From the NCBI GenBank assembly GCA_916610825.1, contig OU744449.1, forward strand, positions 18,135,344 through 18,199,343: 64,000 nucleotides of DNA. Reading direction: 5' to 3'. Origin of the DNA: Haliclystus octoradiatus. Its lineage: Eukaryota; Cnidaria; Staurozoa; Stauromedusae; Haliclystidae. Within the stretch, counting starts at the first letter, position 1. Each line of letters opens with the position of its first letter. The translations under genes were made by a program, and so were the position numbers. Shown in pieces: positions 46,001 through 61,000 of this stretch. Below the pieces are notes generated by a model, which did no database searches, had not been told where the DNA came from, and saw nothing but the letters and a program-made list of their open reading frames with translations.

Positions 46001-49000
46001 GTAACAGTTGAAATTTGATCAGTTAGGTAATGTTTGCTCGCTGTAACAAGACATCGATTGATAAAAGATATATACCAACGTCCAACAAGCTGCAAGCGGG
46101 ATTTAAAGGGATGCACGGTCATTCCATGGTGACTCGCTTGTCAAAGTCAGACTTGAGTCATGTTGAATGAAATTTACAGTTTGCACAATCAGGAGATATT
46201 CCTATTTTAATCAATTTTTATTTAAATTTATTTAACGTGACTTGCGTGGTTGTATTTGAGGACGTTTTTAGAGAAAGGCATTCAAGGAATCACTCTCATT
46301 CACTCAACTGCTATACCATTAGATCATGGTCATATGATTGTGTATTTCATATTTGTATATGTAACAGATAATGCAAAAGTAATAAAAGCTCCAAAGTCTG
46401 ATGTTCTGTTCGTGTTTGGCACATGCAATATTGTGTTGCTTGCTTTTCTCTCACATTCACATTCGATCAAGATACAATGGCGAACATCACTGATCACGTT
46501 AATAACAATTTAATATTATCAAAATTGATTATAAGTTTGAAAATATCATGGAACTTGAAACGAAAATGCTAGAGTTTCAAAATACTTCCTTTGTTCAACT
46601 TTATTTAAGAGACTGGCGGACACGTGCTTTAAATTATTGAGAGACCAATCGATTAGATGGCTTCAAATCAGAATTCGTTTGGTAGGCAGAGACATACGGC
46701 ATCAGTTACTAAGTAATTATCCCACATCATTACAAGTCCTCCAAATAAATTGTTATGAAATATTATTTTTATAATATTTTCTGAATTTTCAGCGTTATGA
46801 CTATCATTTCTGTCGTATATCTAATCAAGCCAGTCAATCAAAGCTATACAATGTTATAATGCTATGAATTATTTTACAAATTATTTATGATCTGATTTGA
46901 ATCACTATTGCAGCCCCCTTTACTTGCTCGTGATGGACATTATCTTTAGAGTACAGCTTTCCGGCAGCTTGAGCAGTATCCACCAGGTTTATTTGTACAA
47001 TTAGTATGTTATGTCATTACTAATGTAACTAAGACTATCTTCCAAACTGCTCAGACATTTACAAGTATAGTTTTGTGCTTATTCTGCAATTAAAGTGGCA
47101 TTACATCCCCAATCAATTCAGATTTGACTGTATACTATTGTATTGCAAAGACAGGAGAATTTGAAAATGAAATTTGTAACAATATATCTTTGCTTGATTT
47201 TAGAAGATTTGCAAACATGATTGTGGCAAATCCTTCCCTTTACGATATCCATTGTGAATTCCTGTACAGGGCCACACATTTTTTTTTTTAAAGCCACTGT
47301 TAATATTAGGCCTCCAGAAAAAAAATTAGAAGACCAAAAAATTGAAAAAGCAAGATGTATAATTTCTTATGAAATTTTAAAATTGTTAGCTTAAGAATAA
47401 AAGGTTAGTTCAGTTTATTTACAAGTGAATTGGTCACATACCTTGATACAGAAATTGAACAAATTGTCTCTAAGGTCGAGTTTTTAATTGTCTAAAAATT
47501 TTGAATTTCCTTCCTGTCTGGAGATATTGATGACAGCCTTGCTATTTTGGGATCAAATTACAATAGCTATTTAAAGAAAACAATCATTTGTCAACAATAA
47601 CACATTGTCTCTAACCACACATAATTTCCTGTTGTGAAAAAATGATCTTGAAAAGATTATGTTGCCATGGTAATGAAATGAAGGATCGCTGCACTTAAAG
47701 GAAAACTAATATAAAAAGTTTGTTGACTTTAGATGGGACAAAGAGACACAGTTAACTTCCATATTATTCTATTACAGTATTACTGTACTAATAATCATCT
47801 TATTAACTTCTAGACAATCATTCATATTTCAAGGAGGGTGATTGCAATTGCTCATATAAAAGCAGAATAAAGGGGGACCAATGAACACTAAAATAATGTT
47901 ACTTTCCAATAATTTCCTGATAAATCTTTTAATACATCGCTTAAGGCCACTGATAATATTAATCCGGCACTGTGGACAGTTCATGAGATTCTAGCCAATT
48001 TCACATTCATGAATCAGTACATGAAGCTGTTCATTGAACCACAAAAATTGTCCATGAACTGCTCATTAGACTTGTTAAAAAATATTTAAAATGTTTGAGG
48101 CACAATCCTTTTTCTTGTTTGACTTGCTATAAAAGCAAGTTGTCTAAAATTTAAAAATGTGGACAACTTAGTTTTAGAGCAAGTAAACCGAGAAAATGGA
48201 TCTTGCCTCAGACATTTGAAGCATTCGTTTTTTTCACCAGTCTACTGTTCATGAAGTTCATGAACTGTGCATGAACTGTTCATGAACTGTGCATGAACTG
48301 TTCATGAACTGTGCATGAACTGTTCATGAACTGTTCAGGAAGTTTTTAAACTGTTAATGAACTCATTTAATCTATGTTTACTTGTATCAATTTTGAAGGT
48401 CCATCACCGTATGATTCTTATTGGTTGTTCCTTTCTTTGCCAGTCTTCCATTGATGTGGTGTAGACTCTGTAGAGGCATAAATCTGGTCAACTAAAAATT
48501 GAAATTAGCTTCCACTGCATTTATTCGTAATGTAGGTCTTCTAGTAATTTGTTTTCATATTCCGCAGGGTAAACTAGTGTATGCTAATCATGGTACATTT
48601 AATGACTTTTTATATCTGGAAAAACAAAACATCAGCTGTACTGGAAAGATTGTAATTGTGAGATATGGGAAAGGTTTTCGTGCAAACAAGGTAATTATCA
48701 ATTAAACCCATTATCTTCGTCAATTATCGGGTTTCATTTTCAGCATTTGATGATTAGTTGAACTTGATGTTAGTTCAGAGGTCAACAATAAGTTATAAGA
48801 ACTGCGATATCAAGTAATTCACAACTTTCTGCCAGAACAAATGAATTTTTAAAAGTATGACTTTGATCGAGGCGTGGTTGGTAAGACTCAACCCTCCATT
48901 AAATTTTGTGCTAGTCGGAAACTAAAACATTGTTTTAATAATTTTGTTCAATTTCAAAGAATTACGGATGATATGAATGTTGTTCTTCCATTTGAAGATC

Positions 49001-52000
49001 ATGCTTCTGCTAATTCGTTAAAACAACAATGGCAGATTTTAGTAATAAAATCGTCCAAGTTATCAGGCCAGTATTCACCAGTAGAAAATTACAAAGTGAT
49101 TTGCATGTGTTTGAACAAATCCAGCTCTTTTGTCTCGTCAATGCGATGTATATGTTTTTCAATATGATTTGTGTGAAGCGAATTCTTTAGGATGACAGTT
49201 GCATCAACAGCCAACGCACTGACGAGCACAATAGAAACTAATCTGCTATACACACATGTCAACCAACAACATTAAAATCAGTTTCTGATAAAAGATTTTT
49301 AGTTTTAGAAAATGCAAAGATAAATTTGACTGCCTTGTACATGAAATGCTTGCAAATTTGCAATTAGGCGAATCAAGCCAACTGTCAACACCCAATCTGA
49401 TTCCATCAAGTTCCAGCTTCTATCCGCCGCCAAAAACAATGCGTATTGTTATAAATCTTTGTTTGTTATTGTTGTCTATTGCTAGTACCGTATATCCTAT
49501 TTTACACTGTAATTTAGCAAATTCCTTAATCAAGTTTTTTGTAATCTTACTAAGTACTTTTTAAACCCTTGTAAATCATATATTTCTTTTCAAATTAAAT
49601 TCTGAAGATGACATAAGCTATTTCGAAACATCAATTAACTTTTTTATCGCTTACCTCTATTACCAAATACAAATATTTATGTTCTAAGTTTTTATTCTCA
49701 TGTTCATTAAACCAGGACTTTGTAAAATAAGATAAGTTGTAAACTGAGTGGATCAGATATAAGGGGGATTTGTATGGTACAGTGTGATTGATAAATGCAG
49801 CATGAATGATTTTCATACATATCGGCATAGAGTACAAACTATTTAGTATTTCCTAACTTTAGGTTGAATTAGCAATTAAAGCAGGTGCCATTGGTATGAT
49901 AATCTACAGTGATCCGCACGATTATTCTCTTGGTGCAAAGAAATATCCTAACAGTTGGTGGCTACCATCAGATGGTGTACAACGTGGTACCATATTACCT
50001 GTTAACGGTGATCCAGTGACACATGGTTACCCTGCTGTAGGTATGCCACTTGTCATCACTTCAATATCTTGCTCATTGAATGCCCCCTTATTATCACCTG
50101 GTATACCATGAAGTATGCTTTGTCATCTATTCCAATCACTAGTCTAGACAAATGTCCCTGTACTTTGTACCCTCATGTTCCATCTTCTGAAACGAAGAGT
50201 AATTGTACCGGCTACAGAGACTTCTTACAGCAAGTCGTCCCTCGTTTCTCAAGTTGTGAGAATCCAATGGGCAATCAGTTGGGACATCGAGGAAGATGAG
50301 AACGCATGATTTGTTGTTGTTATAATTATTAGTTAAAAGAGCGTCCAATCCGTAAGAAACAGTAGTGTGTATGTCTATTGAAATACGCGCCCACTGCTTG
50401 ACAAAGTTGATAGCTGTCCTTCTAATCCTACTTGTTTACTTGATTGAGTGGGAAGGCTTTTTACCATGAGATCTGTTAGCCTGTATGCTGAATACTGATA
50501 TAATGATACAGAGTAAATGAGTTTGACTAGTACTATTCAAAACTGCCACCATTTCCCTTCCATTTAGTCTGTTGTTGTAAATAATAGTAGTATATCCAAC
50601 AATGGTAGAGGATAGTAACAACACAGCATCCTGCTTCTTGTTCTTGCCAACATTATGTTTAATTTGTAGACATGCTTAAAATAAAATATTCCTTTTCTGA
50701 ACCATGACCATTGGTAGACTACTTGTAATCAACTAGGGTGAATTGAAAATACTTTTGTTCCCACTTTCTAAGAGTTTAATTGATAGCAGTACTGACATCT
50801 GTTTAGATATTGAAGATCTATCTTTCCACCTTTTAGTATTACAGTACTGTAAATATTAAAGGGGATAAACAGTTGTAAACCTGTAGCCGGTACAACAGTT
50901 TTGTAAACCTTTGTTTTAGAAAAATTTGATTGCATTGATTTTAAAGTTGATAAATAATCACATGGTCATTCATATACTTATATACTACTTCATGTTCTTT
51001 TTTATTATGTTGAAGATGGTATGTTCAGAGAAGACATGCGTAACCTATCATTCGTCCCATCTATTCCTGTCCACCCATTATCATTTCAAGATGCTTATCA
51101 TTTCTTAAGGTACTTGGTCTATTTATCAACTTACTGATGGTATTACTTACTGGTTTCTGAAAAATAAGTTAACTATGCTTCAGTCTGATAATTGCGCATA
51201 CAACTTTATATCAATGTTTGCCAGGTAGATAGCATGTGTCACAAACAAGATTCAATTGCAATAGATTTGTAATACTGCGTTTTGTTCTGTCCTGTCATGT
51301 AATTTCCTATCCAGATATCTATAGGTCACAGGAAGTTTCTCAAGCTAACATTCAATATGTCGTGTTTCAGTGGAAGTTTTCTGCAAACGGTGGTACAGGG
51401 CTTTACTCACACATCCTTCTCATTTCATGTAGAGGCCAGAAAATCTTGCTTAAATTAATTACAATAAATTGTTTACCACCCAACAGACACCTGGCAGAAC
51501 AGAAATGTAATAGAGTGACGTGCATTTTGCAGATCCTAAATCAATTTTATCAATGGATTTGGTCTGTGACACAGGCCATTTGTTGAATTAGATACAGTCA
51601 AAAAATTGTGATAATGAACACCTTTATATAGTGGCCACTTCAGTAATATACGAAAAGCATTATTGCATTGAATCATCCCTGTTTAAGAGGTCATTTGATC
51701 TATATTTTATAGGTGGTTGTTTTATGCAGTAGTTCATACTGTATACTTATTCAGCAGATCAACAATAATTCAATGTTTTAATCCACTAACATTTCAAAAC
51801 TTGTAATCCATTTGTAGCCATATCTACAAACAGTAACAGTGTTTATTGACTTACTTAGCAATAGCTAGCTAGCCGCTCAACAGGGATGTTAAGGCTACTT
51901 TTCAAGAGTAGCTAGTTACAGTTACCGTTACTTGGCCGAGAAAGTAACTAGTTACTATCAGACATTACTTTTCGGAAAAAGTAACGATTACAAGTTACTT

Positions 52001-55000
52001 TTAATTCGAAAGTAACTAGTTACAGTTACTTTTCCGTTACTTTTTCTAAATAAGTCCAAACATATCCAACAGAAGCAATGAGACATATATGAAGTATTCT
52101 AATTTGTTAATTAATCAAATGTTCTTGTTGACAATATAAATACGAAAACAGACACTCAACGACTATTTCACGGCGACGTCTTCTGCGTGTTTGAATGGTC
52201 TAGGCGATCCCCCTAATTTCCATAACAAAGAAAATCTCAAGTTACGCGCCATTAGTTCTATTTCAGGCTTGATTGCTATGACAATTAATTGATCGAGCAG
52301 ACATATCAGACATGAAACGCTCGTTGAATCACTTTAATATCATAAACTCGGAAAAACTGATGTATAACAGAATGTTACTTCCCTGAATGTAATTTTCTTG
52401 ACATCCAAATTTATAGCAGGATTTCCTGCAGTTGTTGGGAACTTTTTGTCTGTGTTTTGATTGTTCTTGGATGGTAACAATGAGAACAAAAGATTTTGAC
52501 TAATTAAAACACAATAGCGATTGAGAAGCTGCTAACTTTCAGCACTCTTTTGTAAAAAAAGTAACGGAAGAAAGCGAAAATGCAGTGAAAAAGTAACGAG
52601 TAATCGTTACTTTATTTTTAATCCTAAATGTAACTAGTTACAAGTAGAAGTTACTTTTACGGAAAAGTAAGTTACAAGTAGAAGTTACTAAAAAGTAACG
52701 ATTACAGGTAACATCGTTACTTTTGTAATCGTTACTAACATCCCTGCCGCTCAATGTTAATAATTGTCAGAAATTTCCTTTTTCGTATGAAAAGTTATTT
52801 TCCAAAGCAGGTCTTTACTCAAATGGCAATTTACAAGCATTCAAGGCATTATGATTATTCAATATTACATTTCCTGATATCAAATAATTTATAAAGATAC
52901 ATTTTTGACATTTTTGTTGTGAAGAAGATAAACGTGCCAGTGCCTGAGATTCAAATTCACTTTCTCCGAATGTCCAATCATGTTCTCTATCTAGCCTTTG
53001 AGTTACACTGTCATCCGATCTGCTTACTCAACAACTGCAAGTCACTCTTGTTACAACACTGTGAACTCTTGTACAGTTACACATCATGACGTTAGTTTTT
53101 CTGTGCCACATGTGCAATTTCACTATTTATAAGTACTGCAGTACCGTCCTTAATGTATCCCACGAATCAAAATTACAAAGTAGAATCACAGTCAGATATA
53201 TTTTTGATACTGATCGCAAATAATAAACATATTATTTTAAAAATATGGTATACATCAGAACACCCATTTTACAATAAAGATACAGAGCGTTCCTTGATAT
53301 TCTGTTCGACAACTCCCTTGTGATCTTTCTTCAAATAAATCACCTAACTTTCAGTCAGCTATACAAGGAATTCTCAAAGTCAGATTTTAGTGGATTTTGG
53401 ATATGTTGGTAAGCGGTGAAAACTACCCCTGGAAGCAAATTTTCTGCTTCCTACTAATTTTTCTACATTCAAGTAGTTTTGGACCTTTAGCGGCTACACT
53501 ATGCCAGCATGCATTAAAAAAAAAACGAAAAAGTGTTTTATTAGCCTTTTTCATGCGTATCAAGAAATCATAAAAAAAATCTTTAGCAGTAGCCTAAATT
53601 TTGGAGACTTGAAAACTGCCATGCTACGGCCTACGATAAAGAATCTGAAAGCTGATTTTGAAATCTTCAATAATTTCAGACCAATATCAAATATAAAATA
53701 TCTGTCGAAGTTAATTGAAAAAGATGTGTATGATCTTTTGAACAACTACTTAACAACGAACAATTTGCATCAACTTCTTCAGTCTTCGTATTAGATGAAT
53801 GTGATAATGTTTTCCTTTGCTTTTGGACTTGCCTCCATCATAAGTCAATACATGCATCACTGCTATAAGTATTGTCAAGTAATCAAAAAAAGGTAATGGT
53901 TATTCACTCTCAATTTCTGACATCATGTACATCCCATTATTTTGACACGAAATGAGAGGCTTTCTATTGCAACATCTGTTTGAAGCCTTGGAGTTAAAGT
54001 TGACAATCAAATGACATCTACTAATCATATCTCCAACATTTGCAAAACATCTTTTTACTATTCGTGGGACCTGTCTAATAATAGAAAATAGCTTAGTAGA
54101 GAATCTGCAGAAATTGTGGTTTGTGCTTTTATCACAACGAAATTGGATTACTGGAACTCTTTATTATATGGAACATACAAATATCAAGTTAAAAGATTAT
54201 AGCAAATACAAACACAGTGGCGAGGAAAATTTGTGAAGCTTGAACTTATTACTCTTGTATAGAGCTTGCACTGGCTAGCAGTTCAATATTGGATTGTTTT
54301 TAAAATTGTAAATATATATATTTAAAAAGAGTTTGAAGACTCATCCATTTGATGAATTTTTAAAAACAGTAAACAGTATAATATTTTTTTATTTTAATAA
54401 TCTGATATTTTATTCCTGTTTATTTCAATTTAGTATTTCAATTTCATTTTGAGGTCTAAATTTTGTAAATTGTTAAACCGCCTTGAGCCACGGATGCTTG
54501 CGCTATTTAATAAATATATTAAATTATTATTATTATTAGTCTATTTTAATCTTTTGGCGTCTTTAAGATCCTAAATCATTTAAAAGAGTGAACCAATCCC
54601 CAAGAAGAAATTTTCTGTTGGAGAACTTTCCATAAGATCCTCTACAATGAGACCTTGTAATATGATGATTTTTACACTTGACTGTGAATTTGTGGTACCA
54701 ATCATATCCTTAGTAGAATTAATATTACGAAAACGAAACGAAAAAGTGTTTTATTAGCCTTTTTCATGCTTATCAAGAAATCATAAAAAAAATCTTTGGC
54801 AGTAGCCTAAATTTTGGAGACTTGAAAACTGCCATGCTACGGCCTACGATAAAGAATCTGAAAGCTGATTTTGAAATCTTCAATAATTTCAGACCAATAT
54901 CAAATATAAAATATCTGTCAAAGTTAATTGAAAAAGATGTGTATGATCTTTTGAACAACTACTTAACAACGAACAATTTGCATCAACTTCTTCAGTCTGC

Positions 55001-58000
55001 GTATTAGATGAATGTGATAATGTTTTCCTTTGCTTTTGGACTTGCCTCCATCATAAGTCAATACATGCATCACTGCTATAAGTATTGTCAAGTAATCAAA
55101 AAAAGGTAATGGTTATTCACTCTCAATTTCTGACATCATGTACATCCCATTATTTTGACACGAAATGAGAGGCTTTCTATTGCAACATCTGTTTGAAGCC
55201 TTGGAGTTAAAGTTGACAATCAAATGGCATCTACTAATCATATCTCCAACATTTGCAAAACATCTTTTTACTATTCGTGGGACCTGTCTAATAATAGAAA
55301 ATAACTTAGTAGAGAATCTGCAGAAATTGTGGTTTGTGCTTTTATCACAACGAAATTGGATTACTGGAACTCTTTATTATATGGAACATACAAATATCAA
55401 GTTAAAAGATTAGAGCAAATACAAACACAGTGGCGAGGAAAATTTGTGAAGCTTGAACTTATTACTCTTGTATAGAGCTTGCACTGGCTAGCAGTTCAAT
55501 ATTGGATTGTTTTTAAAATTGTAAATATATATATTTAAAAAGAGTTTGAAGACTCATCCATTTGATGAATTTTTAAAAACAGTAAACAGTATAATATTTT
55601 TTTATTTTAATAATCTGATATTTTATTCCTGTTTATTTCAATTTAGTATTTCAATTTCATTTTGAGGTCTAAATTTTGTAAATTGTTAAACCGCCTTGAG
55701 CCACGGATGCTTGCGCTATTTAATAAATATATTAAATTATTATTATTATTAGTCTATTTTAATCTTTTGGCGTCTTTAAGATCCTAAATCATTTAAAAGA
55801 GTGAACCAATCCCCAAGAAGAAATTTTCTGTTGGAGAACTTTCCATAAGATCCTCTACAATGAGACCTTGTAATATGATGATTTTTACACTTGACTGTGA
55901 ATTTGTGGTACCAATCATATCCTTAGTAGAATTAATATTAACAGTAACATTGATGGAAGAATCAGACATTGATATTGATCAACACGTCCCTCTTTCATCC
56001 AACATATTTGGTACACAAGGAACAATTTAATCCACTCAATGATTATACAATGACATACTTTTAATATTTTAACCGCGGTTGATCTTATATCTTGTGTTGG
56101 TATTTTCAAATGCATTGTATTTCATGCAGCTGTCTTGATGGTGAAAAAGCACCTAGGAAGTGGCAAGGTGGTCTCAACATCTCTTATAGGATCAACATGA
56201 AACAAAATAATACAAGGTAAGGCTGGATATTCAAACACCTTACATCCTTTTAAAAGTTGTAATGCCTAGATATAGGACTTTGATTTTCGTTCTACAAAGG
56301 ATGGTAAAGTTGAATATCTCTACTGAAGATGCTCCACTACAACCAATAGTTAATGTTATTGGAACAATTGTTGGGTCACACGAGCCAGGTAAACCAGCCA
56401 CCATTTTTCAGATCCAAACATCTAATTTGAACATTAATCATCAATAACATCATTCATTGTGTTAATAGATAGTAAACATTAATTATTGTTATGAATGGCA
56501 AGTATTTTACAACTTTTTCTTGCTTATTGGCTAGTCGATCACTCACAATACCTAGTTTCTTCAAAAGGTTGCGACAATTGACAATTGAATTGAAGTTGAA
56601 TTTTAAATCAATAATTCAAAATTCGTCCCACCTAACGTAAACAAACTTGGTTCTGAAATTTGTTTTATTTATAAACAGTTTATCACATGCTTGCAAATGT
56701 CGGTACTCACATTTAATACACTTGGAAAAGTTGGAAGACACTCAGATCTATGGTATCCTTAAGCTTCTGTTTTCCCAAACAAAAATATCTCAGATTTTAT
56801 ACTGTACATCAAATATGAACACTTTTCAAATTCAAGATGTTAAGATATGAGAAGTATGAGATGCCTAGCTGTTGTGAGAAACTAATGAATTGTAAAATTT
56901 CATTTAGTCTTCACGAAATCCATTTTTCCTTTCACATAATAACTTGCTTCTCATCTCTCTCTTTCATTTACATCAAATAGGGGGTTTCACTTTATTTTCA
57001 TTTATCTAACCTGAGACTGGATACTTAAGATCGATACAAATACGCTTGATATTATTACATTCACAATGAAAATACTTCTGTGACGAGATGTCTGTGAAGT
57101 TAGACGCATATTCGTCTGGACGAATATTCAAATAGACCTATATTGGAGCGCGTTAACTAACGCTTCGCACAAATGCTGTGAGCATAACAGACATACTAAT
57201 GGAAGATTTACAAAGTTAAGGAACCATATAAACTACAAAAAGTATATAATAAAGTCGATAAAGGCAATATGAATTATTTTGAAGAAAATAAATTATCAAA
57301 ACATACAAAATCGCACCAAAAAATTGAATTATTCATTTGAACGCAGATAAACGCATGACTGATCGAATTAATCACGAATGTTTGGACAAAGACATGGATT
57401 AACATTGTTTAGTATTGGAAATCAAACAGACGAATATTCAAATTATCACGGGTTTGATCTAAACTTTGGACGAATATTCAAATTAACAGTGTTCCGTATG
57501 GAATAAAAAACAGACGCATATTCAAATTATCACGCGTTTGATTTAAACTTTGGACGAATATTCAAATTAACAGTGTTTCGTATGGAATAGAAAAACCAGA
57601 CGCATATTCAAATTATCACGGGTTTGATCTAAACTTTGGACGAATATTCAAATTAACAGTGTTTTGTATGGAATAGAAAAACAGACGCATATTCAAATTA
57701 TCACGGGTTTGATCTAAACTTTAGACAAACATTCAAATATACAGTGTTTCGTATGGAATATATAAACAGACGCATATTCAAATTATCACGGGTTTGATTT
57801 AAACTTTGGACGAATATTCAAATTAACAGTGTTTCGTATGGAATAGAAAAACAGACGCATATTCAAATTATCACGGGTTTGATCTAAACTTTGGACGAAT
57901 ATTCAAATTAACAGTGTTTTGTATGGAATAGAAAAACAGACGCATATTCAAATTATCACGGGTTTGATCTAAACTTTGGACGAATATTCAAATTAACAGT

Positions 58001-61000
58001 GTTTTGTATGGAATAGAAAAACAGACGCATATTCAAATTATCACGGGTTTGATCTAAACTTTGGACGAATATTCAAATTAACAGTGTTTCGTATGGAATA
58101 TAAAATTAGACGCATATTCAATTTATCACGGGTTTGATCTAAACTTTGGACGAATATTCAAATATACAGTGTTTCGTATGGAATATAAAAACAGACGCAT
58201 ATTCAAATTATCACGGGTTTGATCTAAACTTTGGACGAATATTCAAATTAACAGTGTTTCGTATGGAATAGAAAAACAGACATATATTCAGATTATCACG
58301 GGTTTGATCTAAACTTTGGACGAATATTCAAATTATCACGGGTGTGATCTAAACTGTGGACGAATATTCAAATATACAGTGTTTCGTATGGAATATAAAT
58401 ACAGACGCATATTCAAATTATCACGGGTTTGATCTAAACTTTCAAATATTCAAATTATCACGTATGTGATCTAAACTTTGGACGAATATTCAAATTAACA
58501 GTGTTTTGTATGGAAAATAAAAACAGACGCATATTCAAATTATCACGGGTGTGATCTAAACTTTGGACGAATATTCAAATTAACAGTGTTTCGTATGGAA
58601 TAGAAAAACAGACGCATATTCAAATTATCACGGGTTTGATCTAAACTTTGGACGAATATTCAAATTAACAGTGTTTCGTATGGAATATAAAAATAGACGC
58701 ATATTCAATTTATCACAGGTTTGATCTAAACTTTGGACGAATATTCAAATATACAGTGTTTCGTATGGAATATATAAACAGACGCATATTCAAATTAACA
58801 GTGTTTCGTATGGAATAGAAAAACAGACGCATATTCAAATTATCACGGGTTTGATCTAAACTTTGGACGAATATTCAAATTAACAGTGTTTCGTATGGAA
58901 TATAAAATTAGACGCATATTCAATTTATCACGGGTTTGATTTAAACTTTGGACGAATATTCAAATATACAGTGTTTCGTATGGAATATAAAAACAGACGC
59001 ATATTCAAATTATCACGGGTTTGATCTAAACTTTGGACGAATATTCAAATTAACAGTGTTTCGTATAGAATATAAAGACAGACGCACATTCAAATTATCA
59101 CGGGTTTGATCTAAACTTTGGACGAATATTCAAATTAACAGTGTTTCGTATGGAATATAAATACAGACGCATATTCAAATTATCACGGGTTTGATCTAAA
59201 CTTTGGACGAATATTCAAATTAACAGTGTTTCGTATGGAATATAAATACAGACGCATATTCAAATTATAACGGGTTTGATGTAGCCATCATCAATAATCA
59301 TTAGGTGTAATAGGCACGTCCAGATCAGATCAAACCCGTGATAATTTGAATATGCGTCTGATTTTATATTCCATACGAAACACTGTTAATTTGAATATTC
59401 GTCCAAAGTTTAGATCAAACCCGTGATAATTTGAATATGCGTCTGTTTTTATATTCCATACGAAACACTGTTAATTCGAATATTCGTCCAAAGTTTAGAT
59501 CAAACCCGTGATAATTTGAATATGCGTCTGTTTTTCTATTCCATACGAAACACTGTTAATTTGAATATTCGGCCAAAGTTTAGATCAAACCCGTGATAAT
59601 TTGAATATGCGTCTATTTTTATATTCCATACGAAACATTGTTAATTTGAATATTCGTCCAAAGTTTTAGATCAAACCCGTGATAATTTGAATATGCGTCT
59701 GTATTTATATTCCATACGAAACACTGTTAATTTGAATATTCGTCTAAAGTTTAGATCATACCCGTGATAATTTGAATTTTCGTCCAAAGCTTAGATCAAA
59801 CCCGTGATAATTTGAATATGCGTCTGTTTTTCTATTCCATACGAAACCCTATTAATTTGAATATTCGTCCAAAGTTTAGATCACACCCGTGGTAATTTGA
59901 ATCTGCGTCTGTTTTTCTATTCCATACGACACCCTATTAATTTGAATATTCGTCCAAAGTTTAGATCACACCCGTGGTAATTTGAATATGCGTCTGTTTT
60001 TCTATTCCATACGACACCCTATTAATTTGAATATTCCTCCAAAGTTTAGATCACACCCATGGTAATTTGAATATGCGTCTGTTTTTCTATTCCATACGAC
60101 ACCCTATTAATTTGAATATTCGTCCAAAGTTTAGATCACACCCTTGATAATTTGAATATTCGTCCAAAGTTTAGATCAATCCCGTGATAATTTAAATATG
60201 CGTCTGTTATTTTATTCCATACAAACCCTATTAATTTGAATATTCGTCCAAAGTTTAGATCAAACCCGTGATGATTTGAATATGCGTCTGTTTTTTTATT
60301 CCATACGAAACCCTATTAATTTGAATATTCGTCCAAAGTTTTAGATCAAACCCGTGATAATTTGAATATGCGTTTGTATTTATATTCCATACGAAACACT
60401 GTTAATTTGAATATTCGTCTAAAGTTTAGATCATACCCGTGATAATTTGAATTTTCGTCCAAAGCTTAGATCAAACCCGTGATAATTTGAATATGCGTCT
60501 GTTTTTCTATTCCATACGAAACCCTATTAATTTGAATACTCGTCCAAAGTTTTAGATCAAACCCGTGATACTTTGAATATGCGTCTGTTATTTTATTCCA
60601 TACGACACCCTATTAATTTGAATATTCGTCCCAAGTTTAGATCAAACCCGTGATGATTTGAATATTCGTCCAAAGTTTAGATCACACCCGTGGTAATTTG
60701 AATATGCGTCTGTTTTTCTATTCCATACGAAACCCTATTAATTTGAATATTCGTCCAAAGTTTAGATCACACCCGTGGTAATTTGAATATGCGTCTGTTT
60801 TTCTATTCCATACGACACCCTATTAATTTGAATATTCGTCCAAAGTTTAGATCACACCCGTGGTAATTTGAATATGCGTCTGTTTTTCTATTCCATACGA
60901 CACCCTATTAATTTGAATATTCGTCCAAAGTTTAGATCAAACCTGTGATAATTTGAATATGCGTCTGTTTTTCTATTCCATACGAAACCCTATTAATTTG

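Larger units (their letters stand above)
53525..55940 (+). repeat. Tandem duplication (period 1,213 bp) containing a dead LINE
   Basis: Copy 1 is 53,525-54,737 and copy 2 is 54,738-55,940. The offset is constant at 1,213 bp with no indel seen and roughly 7-10 substitutions, so about 99% identity. Each copy holds a LINE fragment plus about 200 bp of its 3' flank. The duplication therefore happened after LINE insertion and was not caused by retroposition. A 10-bp filler (CGAAAACGAA) sits at the copy junction. Confidence 0.93.

Noticed and set aside
47112-47135. Second Tigger right end (CAGATTTGACTGTA-like)
   Set aside because: One end only; no matching left terminus or TA pair was found nearby.
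51590-51735. Possible pogo MITE starting TACAGTCAAAAAATTG
   Set aside because: Contains GTGGCCAC-like text similar to Tigger ends, but the right end could not be placed.
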